Below, one piece after another: positions 23,057-27,534 of a stretch of DNA of 27,534 nt. Under the pieces are notes generated by a model. The model made no database searches. It was not told the origin of the DNA and saw only the letters and a program-made list of their open reading frames with translations. Each line of letters starts with the position of its first letter. Within the stretch, counting starts at the first letter, position 1. Source of the stretch: Prevotella sp. UBA3757. GTDB lineage: Bacteria; Bacteroidota; Bacteroidia; Bacteroidales; Bacteroidaceae. The stretch covers positions 1 through 27,534 of the forward strand of contig DFGF01000017.1 of the NCBI GenBank assembly GCA_002371715.1. The letters are read 5' to 3'. A program made the translations under genes and the position numbers.

Positions 23057-24460
23057 TTAAATAATCTCTCCCAGCAGCGTCGCACTTGTACTACCGGTTA
23101 TCCTGACGCGGACGGTCTCGCCGATATGGTGGCCGGCCTTGGGCATGACAACAGCCTTGTTCTGCTCGGTACGCCCCATCAGCTGGTCACGGCTGCGCTT
23201 CGAGAAGCCCTCAATCAGGACGTCAAACTCCTTGCCCTCGTCCTTCTTGTTCTGCTGGGCAGAGATTTCGGTCTGCAGGGCTATCAGTTCGTTGAGTCTG
23301 CGAATCTTCACATCTTCAGGGACGTCGTCCGGCAAGTGCTTCGAGGCGTAAGTGCCCGGACGTTCAGAATACTTGAACATGAAGGCCGAGTCGTACTGCA
23401 CCTCGCGCATCAGGCTCAGCGAAAGCTGGTGGTCCTCCTCGGTCTCGGAATGATAGCCCACGAAGATGTCGGTGCTCAGTCCGCAGTCAGGAATGATGCG
23501 GCGGATGGCCTCGACACGCCCCAAGTACCACTCGCGCGTGTACTTACGGTTCATCAGCTTCAGGATGCGGTCGCTGCCACTCTGTACGGGCAGGTGGATA
23601 TGCCGGCAGACGTTCGGCATCTCGGCTATCACGCGGAGGGTCTCGTCACTCATGTCCTTCGGATGGGACGTCGTGAAGCGGATGCGCATCTCGGGCACAG
23701 CCTCAGCTACTGTCCTCAGTAGCTGAGGGAACTGAGAGGTGAGAGGTGAGAACTGAGAGGTATGATTACTTAGTTCGCCCTGAGAGTAATCACACCTCTC
23801 AGTTCTCAGTTCTAAGTTCTCAGATCTATAGGAATTGACGTTTTGCCCCAGCAGCGTGACCTCCTTGAAGCCACGGTCGCGCAGGTCTCGCACCTCGCGG
23901 AGTATGCTCTCCACATCGCGGCTGCGCTCACGGCCTCGCGTGTAGGGCACAATGCAGTAGTGGCAGAAATTATTACAACCGCGCATGATGCTGACAAAAC
24001 CGCCAATCCTTGCACCGTGCAGCCGCTGGGGCACCACGTCGCGATAGGTCTCTGTGGTACTGAGTTCAATGTTGATGGCCTTGTGGCCCGTCTCGGCCTG
24101 CGCTATCAGGTCGGGCAGCGAGAGGTAGGCGTCCGGTCCGGCCACGAGGTCGGCATGGTGATGCTCCAGCAGGTCAGCCTTCACGCGCTCGGCCATACAG
24201 CCCAGAACGCCGATGATTAACGGTGAACGCTGGACGCTGGACGTTGAACGCCGTTTGCGCTCGGCATTCAGGGCCTCCAGACGGTGGAAGATTTTCTGTT
24301 CAGCATTATCGCGCACCGAACAGGTGTTCAGAAACACGGCATCGGCCTCGTCTATCGACTCCGTGGTCTCGTAGCCAGCCATCTGCATGACCGACGCTAC
24401 CACCTCCGAGTCGGCCACGTTCATCTGGCAGCCATAGGTCTCTATCAATAATTTCTTCAT
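23057..24460 (-). CDS. miaB: tRNA-2-methylthio-N6-dimethylallyladenosine synthase MiaB
   Basis: The 467-residue radical SAM enzyme adds a methylthio group to i6A37 of tRNA. It has the N-terminal UPF0004 cluster cysteines C11, C47 and C88, the radical SAM CxxxCxxC at C162, C166 and C169, and a C-terminal TRAM domain (about 395-460). Two stretches are made by 7-bp repeats: residues about 69-80 (KRRSTSSVQR) and about 213-246, the latter between NVNSYR and LLRTV, a loop that varies in the family. The core motifs are intact, so I expect a working enzyme. It lies 30 bp after the LD-carboxypeptidase gene. Confidence 0.95.
   Translation of the reverse strand: MKKLLIETYGCQMNVADSEVVASVMQMAGYETTESIDEADAVFLNTCSVRDNAEQKIFHRLEALNAERKRRSTSSVQRSPLIIGVLGCMAERVKADLLEHHHADLVAGPDAYLSLPDLIAQAETGHKAINIELSTTETYRDVVPQRLHGARIGGFVSIMRGCNNFCHYCIVPYTRGRERSRDVESILREVRDLRDRGFKEVTLLGQNVNSYRSENLELRTERCDYSQGELSNHTSQFSPLTSQFPQLLRTVAEAVPEMRIRFTTSHPKDMSDETLRVIAEMPNVCRHIHLPVQSGSDRILKLMNRKYTREWYLGRVEAIRRIIPDCGLSTDIFVGYHSETEEDHQLSLSLMREVQYDSAFMFKYSERPGTYASKHLPDDVPEDVKIRRLNELIALQTEISAQQNKKDEGKEFDVLIEGFSKRSRDQLMGRTEQNKAVVMPKAGHHIGETVRVRITGSTSATLLGEII
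23729..23827. repeat. Inverted 7-bp arrays forming a long hairpin inside miaB
   Basis: GAACTGA/GAGGTGA units (23729-23761) face CAGTTCT-type units (23793-23827) in inverted orientation. The arms 23748-23761 and 23794-23807 are perfectly complementary over 14 bp. After one mismatch they continue into TGATTACT/AGTAATCA (23763-23770 with 23785-23792), leaving a 14-nt loop. All of it is within the open reading frame. Confidence 0.93.
24223..24250. repeat. 7-bp tandem repeat (four copies), second site in miaB
   Basis: GTGAACG, CTGGACG, CTGGACG and TTGAACG lie in tandem and in frame, encoding part of residues 69-80 between the second and third cluster cysteines of MiaB. Confidence 0.88.
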
Positions 24461-24490
24461 CCTAATACCTTAATATATTCAGCCTACATT

Positions 24491-25612
24491 CTACTCTCTC
24501 TTTCCGGCCAGCTGCATGCGGACGGCAGCAGATGTGGGTACGACAGTCGTCACGTCGGCAGTACGAACCTCCTGCTGCGTGCCGTCAATGTCGAACTGCA
24601 GCGTAGCACCGTCGGCGCGGACATCGATGGTGACGGGAGCACCCATGACCATCGGCAGGTTCACGTCGCCATGACCGGCAGGGAAGCCACAGAGCACGGG
24701 GATGCCGTAGTCCTTCAGCAGTTCGTGAAGCATGGCCTCAACGCTCTCGTAGGTGAATTCCGAGCCACAACCGGAAAACTCACCCAGAATGACACCCTTG
24801 CAGCGACTGAGCACGCCGTTCATCTGCAGGATACGCATCTGACGGTCGATGTTATGCATCGACTCGCCGACCTCCTCAACAAACAGTATCAGGTCCTGGC
24901 CTATCGTGGCGTCGGCCTGTGTGCCGAGATTGGGTGCAAACGTACAGATATTGCCACCCACCAGCACGCCGCTGGCCCGTCCCACGATGTTCTGCTTGTG
25001 AGCAGGCAGCTCGTAGCGGGGAACTTGCCCCAACAGCAGGTCGCACATCAGCGTGCTCGAAAGATCGGTACCACCCTTGGCCAGAAACGAGCTCATCGTG
25101 CCGTGAATGCTCATCACGCCGGCACGGTTCCAGAGTCCGAGCAGCGTGGAAATGTCGCTGAATCCCACCAGCCATTTCGGCGAGGCCTTCAGCTCTGCCA
25201 GTGACAGCTGGTCAATGAGCTGAATGGTGCCGTAGCCGCCGCGGTTGCAGATGATGGCTTTGATCTGCGGGTCATAGAGTGCCCAGCGGATGTCGCTGAC
25301 ACGCTCGGCAACGGTGCCGCCGTAACGGCCGTCCACGACCTTGTCGGCATTGGGGCCGATGACGGGCACCAGTCCCCACCCGCGCAGCACATCAGCCGTC
25401 TTCTCGATGTTCTCCATCGGCGTATAGTACGATGGCGAGATGAGCGCCACGCGGTCACCCGCCTTCAGGTAGTCGGGCTTCTCGCACTGGAGGACTACCG
25501 GTTTAGGGGTTGGAGGTACATTACTGTTATCCTCATTGCTGCACGCTGTCAGCATGGTCACGCCGCCGAATACGAGGGCTGCGGCCAAGGCCCATATCTT
25601 CATCTGTTTCAT
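24491..25612 (-). CDS. LD-carboxypeptidase-like (peptidase S66) lipoprotein
   Basis: The 373-residue protein has a lipoprotein signal peptide with lipobox LTAC (Cys24), then a Pro-rich linker and an S66 peptidase domain. The catalytic triad is visible as Ser152 in GFSDIS, Glu246 in FVEEVGE and His314 in PAGHGDV. LD-carboxypeptidases trim the terminal D-alanine of murein tetrapeptides; most bacterial members are cytosolic, so a lipid-anchored form suggests action on peptidoglycan from the periplasmic side. MccF-like immunity members of the same family are an alternative. I chose ATG 25612 rather than TTG 25618. It begins 2 bp after the stop of a small transposase-remnant ORF. Confidence 0.9.
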   Translation of the reverse strand: MKQMKIWALAAALVFGGVTMLTACSNEDNSNVPPTPKPVVLQCEKPDYLKAGDRVALISPSYYTPMENIEKTADVLRGWGLVPVIGPNADKVVDGRYGGTVAERVSDIRWALYDPQIKAIICNRGGYGTIQLIDQLSLAELKASPKWLVGFSDISTLLGLWNRAGVMSIHGTMSSFLAKGGTDLSSTLMCDLLLGQVPRYELPAHKQNIVGRASGVLVGGNICTFAPNLGTQADATIGQDLILFVEEVGESMHNIDRQMRILQMNGVLSRCKGVILGEFSGCGSEFTYESVEAMLHELLKDYGIPVLCGFPAGHGDVNLPMVMGAPVTIDVRADGATLQFDIDGTQQEVRTADVTTVVPTSAAVRMQLAGKRE

Positions 25613-25614
25613 AG

Positions 25615-25731
25615 TCAATAAAACCTCATCATGTATTTCCTTGTTTCACTGTTCGTCTCTGTACCGAACAACTTCTTGAATCCGAAGTCAGTATAGGGGT
25701 TGATGTACCGTTCTTTCCTTTCGACTATCAT
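25615..25731 (-). pseudogene. N-terminal remnant of a PD-(D/E)XK family transposase (Rpn-like)
   Basis: A 38-codon frame on the minus strand reads RYINPYTDFGFKKLFGTE near its start. This is the well-conserved opening of the Rpn/PDDEXK_2 family of putative transposase nucleases in Bacteroidota, which are normally about 280-300 residues. The frame breaks off after TRKYMMRFY. An AAGGAG lies a few bases before its ATG. It ends 2 bp before the LD-carboxypeptidase ATG, so as it stands it is a leader ORF in that gene's transcript. Family assignment rests on the opening motif only. Confidence 0.7.
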
Positions 25732-25765
25732 AAGTTGCTCCTTGATAAATAAATCTTTACCACTG

Positions 25766-25797
25766 CAAAGTTACGACAAAGATTTCAAACAGCCAAA
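25766..25797 (-). promoter_or_regulatory. Promoter of the LD-carboxypeptidase transcript
   Basis: On the minus strand TTTG (25797 to 25794), a 20-bp spacer and TAACTTTG (25773 to 25766) match the consensus. The leader of about 145 nt covers the transposase remnant. Confidence 0.7.
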
Positions 25798-26124
25798 CAT
25801 TCTGGCAATTATTTCCATGATTCCCTTCTCTTGCAGCGTAACTGTATCAGCAAGTTAAAGATTAATTTCTTGTCGTTTCATCGGCCATCACGGGTATTGT
25901 AAGTCCCAAGGTACAGCTTGCTAACACCGTCCACTTCAGCAAAAAAAAATAATTTATCCCCCTATTCCACCTATGATTTTGAGCATCCGCTTGTATATCA
26001 TGCACTTAGCCATAGGTGGATAGCACGTTTATCCCCCTATGTACCCCCTATGCACCCCCTATGATTCCAAGGGATTTTGCCTACAGACGTATGACTTTTT
26101 GCCTATAGGCACAAGAACTTTCGC
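25798..26124. other. Gene-poor stretch with layered 11-bp and 22-bp repeats
   Basis: No gene is supported. The stretch holds a 13-bp direct repeat TTTATCCCCCTAT (25953-25965 and 26028-26040), a 10-bp perfect inverted repeat TCCACCTATG/CATAGGTGGA (25966-25975 and 26011-26020), three tandem 11-mers CCCCCTATGNN (26033-26065) and the start of the 22-bp array. Confidence 0.8.
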
Positions 26125-26166
26125 CTATAGGCGCAAGATGTTTTGCCTATAGGCGCAAGCTCGTCG
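26057..26166. repeat. 22-bp tandem repeat, about five copies, with palindromic core
   Basis: Units begin at 26057 (diverged), 26079, 26101, 26123 and 26145. The common core is the palindrome GCCTATAGGC followed by RCAAGA and a T run. The array enters the 3' part of the minus-strand reading frame at 26125-26301. Confidence 0.92.
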
Positions 26167-26301
26167 GAACCGGGCTCCGTCCCCGTCCGAACGGAGCGTG
26201 AACGACACATAACCTACTCGCACCATCGTGTCAACTTTGGCGGTCTGTGCTGCCAAGACCATGGGCATCAGCGCGAGAAGAGCCACTAAGTATCTTTTCA
26301 T
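26125..26301 (-). pseudogene. Truncated gene for an exported protein, ending in repeats
   Basis: The reading frame starts MKRYLVALLALMPMVLAAQ, a clear signal peptide with a cleavage site near AAQ, and continues TAKVDTMVRVGYVSFTLRSDG. From RRACAYRQ on, its translation comes from the 22-bp repeats, and it stops after 58 residues. It looks like the 5' end of a larger exported-protein gene whose remainder has been lost or replaced by the array. A longer start at 26310 is possible. I do not recognise the family. It has a promoter of its own at 26339-26372. Confidence 0.5.
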
Positions 26302-26338
26302 AATCGTCATAGATAAAGCACGTAAATGGATTATGGCA

Positions 26339-26409
26339 CAAAGATAGGCAAAAAGTGAAGGAAAAAGCCAAATTTCTTTTGGCTTTTTCCTTCACTTTTC
26401 GTACCTTTG
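26339..26409. promoter_or_regulatory. Divergent promoters built on a perfect 22-bp palindrome
   Basis: The arms 26351-26372 and 26378-26399 are perfect inverted copies around the loop TTTCT. The right arm supplies TTTG (26378-26381), 20 bp before TACCTTTG (26402-26409), for purN. The left arm supplies TTTG on the minus strand (26372 to 26369), 22 bp before TATCTTTG (26346 to 26339), for the truncated exported-protein gene. Confidence 0.8.
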
Positions 26410-26441
26410 CATTCTCAAAGCACTCTCAAAGCACAAGAACA

Positions 26442-27014
26442 ATGAAAAAGAACATCGCCATCTTCGTGTCAGGCAGCGGCACAAACTGCGAGAACCTGAT
26501 ACGCTACTTTCAGGACAGCAACGACATCAACTGCCAACTGGTCGTCAGCAACAAGGCCGATGCCTACGCACTGACAAGAGCCACACAACTGGGCGTGGCA
26601 ACAGCCGTTGTGCCTAAGCCTCAGCTGAACGACGAGACATACATGCGGCAGCTCATGACCGACAACGGAATTCAGTTCATCGTGCTGGCGGGCTTCCTGC
26701 CGTTGGTGCCCAACTTCCTGATTGACATGTTTCCGCGCCGCATCGTCAACCTCCACCCGGCCCTTCTGCCCAAGTACGGCGGCAAAGGCATGTGGGGACA
26801 CCACGTCCACGAGGCCGTCAAGGCCGCTGGCGAGACGGAGACAGGCATGACCGTACACTACGTCACCCCCGTCTGCGACGCGGGCGAGATCATTGCCCAG
26901 TATCGTGTGGCGCTCACGCCCGACGATACCCCCGACACGATTGCCGCCAAGGAACACGAGCTGGAGATGAGGTATTTCCCCCAGATTGTGGAGCAGGTCA
27001 TACTTGAACAGTAG
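26442..27014 (+). CDS. purN: Phosphoribosylglycinamide formyltransferase 1
   Basis: The 190-residue enzyme transfers a formyl group from 10-formyl-tetrahydrofolate to GAR in purine synthesis. The phosphate-binding SGSGTN lies at 10-15, and the catalytic Asn-His-Asp set appears as N103 and H105 in VNLHPALLPKY and D146 in VCDAGEI. I chose ATG 26442 over an in-frame ATG at 26355, because the latter is in the palindrome upstream of the promoter. The leader after the -7 box has a short direct repeat (CTCAAAGCAC). The stop is followed at once by a 7-bp repeat array. Confidence 0.96.
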   Translation: MKKNIAIFVSGSGTNCENLIRYFQDSNDINCQLVVSNKADAYALTRATQLGVATAVVPKPQLNDETYMRQLMTDNGIQFIVLAGFLPLVPNFLIDMFPRRIVNLHPALLPKYGGKGMWGHHVHEAVKAAGETETGMTVHYVTPVCDAGEIIAQYRVALTPDDTPDTIAAKEHELEMRYFPQIVEQVILEQ

Positions 27015-27123
27015 ACAGTTGAGAGTTGACAGTTGACAGTTGAACGCCAATTATTAACTCTCAACTGTCAACTCTCATCTGTCAACTCTCAACTGTCAAC
27101 TCTCAACTGTCAACTCTCAACTC
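27011..27123. repeat. Inverted 7-bp arrays between purN and ksgA
   Basis: Five GTTGAGA/GTTGACA-type units (27011-27045) face ten TCAACTG/TCAACTC-type units (27054-27123), separated by under 10 bp. They can form an imperfect stem of about 30 bp that could end transcription from both convergent genes. The right array also supplies the last codons of ksgA. Confidence 0.93.
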
Positions 27124-27534
27124 TTCCTCCACCAGATTCGTCAGCTCCACAAATTCCTGGATTGACAGTTGTTCCGGCCGCCGCGTCATGATGTCGCGCT
27201 GGAAGAAGCCGTCCGTTGCGGGGTGCTGGGCATCGAAAATCTGGCGCAGCGAGACGCGCAACATCTTGCGGCGCTGATTAAAGACGGTCTTCACCACGCG
27301 ACGGAAGAGCTGTTCGTCACACCCTAAGTGCCGGACATCGTTGCGCGTCATGCGGATGACGGCACTCATCACCTTGGGAGGCGGATTGAACACGGTAGGC
27401 TCTACCGTGAACAGATACTCGACATCATACCACGCCTGAATGAGTACCGACAGAATACCATACTGCTTGTTGCCCGGCTGAGAGGCCATACGCACAGCCA
27501 CCTCATGCTGTATCATGCCCGTGCAGCAGGGGAT
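27103..27534 (-). CDS. ksgA: 16S rRNA dimethyladenosine transferase KsgA, 3' part
   Basis: The frame is open to the window edge, so only the C-terminal 143 residues are seen. MASQPGNKQYGILSVLIQAWYDVEYLFTV-type sequence and PTVFNPPPKVMSAVIRM are diagnostic of KsgA/RsmA, which dimethylates two adenosines near the 3' end of 16S rRNA. The N-terminal SAM-binding half lies outside the window. The final residues LRVDS and the TGA stop are encoded by the 7-bp repeats, just as LRVES and TGA are at the end of the nucleotidyltransferase gene at 2620. An internal ATG at 27516 is not the true start. Confidence 0.94.
   Translation of the reverse strand: MPCCTGMIQHEVAVRMASQPGNKQYGILSVLIQAWYDVEYLFTVEPTVFNPPPKVMSAVIRMTRNDVRHLGCDEQLFRRVVKTVFNQRRKMLRVSLRQIFDAQHPATDGFFQRDIMTRRPEQLSIQEFVELTNLVEEELRVDS

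Noticed and set aside
26079..26166. Possible CRISPR-like array
   Set aside because: The units are contiguous 22-bp tandem copies without unique spacers, and no cas genes are near.

Overview
The window reads as chromosomal DNA of a Bacteroidales bacterium, most likely Prevotella or a close relative. The promoters fit the Bacteroidota pattern (TTTG near -33, TAnnTTTG near -7). Shine-Dalgarno sequences are scarce. The gene families match that group: a GG-less AAA-ATPase/PD-(D/E)XK protein, several LtaS- and YejM-type sulfatase-fold enzymes, and a PD-(D/E)XK transposase remnant. No rRNA, tRNA, CRISPR array or intact insertion sequence was seen.

Layout. Positions 1-900 are non-coding and hold 11-bp and 22-bp tandem repeats, a candidate short minus-strand RNA with its own promoter and terminator, and the greA promoter. 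Positions 925-2620 (+) hold greA, a HIT hydrolase and a LicC-like nucleotidyltransferase. A GT4 glycosyltransferase (-) follows and is divergent from a coupled CE4 deacetylase / GT2 / GtrA operon (+, 3940-6031). This meets a convergent, coupled sugar 3,4-ketoisomerase / aminotransferase / GT87 operon (-, 5982-8709). After a structured intergenic region comes a long plus-strand operon (9053-16148): AAA-ATPase-like protein, WaaE-like GT2, LpxL-like acyltransferase, GT11-like enzyme, YejM-like sulfatase, DXD glycosyltransferase. The minus strand then carries (25612 down to 16133) an LD-carboxypeptidase lipoprotein, miaB, an MsbA-like ABC exporter, two LtaS-like sulfatases and a NodZ-like protein. 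The window ends with a repeat-rich gene-poor patch, a truncated exported-protein gene, purN and the 3' part of ksgA.

How the genes fit together. Most of 1.9-22.8 kb is envelope glycolipid work: lipid A acylation (LpxL-like), export of a lipid-linked product (MsbA-like), sugar transfer (at least six glycosyltransferases), head-group transfer or envelope sensing (three sulfatase-fold proteins), and a probable route that makes a dTDP-3-amino-6-deoxy sugar, loads it on a polyprenyl carrier, flips it and transfers it outside the inner membrane.

The most unusual signal is not a gene. Tandem repeats with a 7-bp period, based on a GTTGARA-like unit and its variants, occur at more than a dozen places, with related 8-, 11- and 22-bp arrays. 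They fill intergenic gaps, touch start codons, supply the stop codons of two unrelated genes, build hairpins, and sit in frame inside at least four conserved proteins. Other items of note are two tandem 63-bp copies each carrying the same tiny open reading frame, a perfect 22-bp palindrome that supplies the -33 boxes of two divergent promoters, and a 38-residue transposase remnant coupled to the LD-carboxypeptidase gene.
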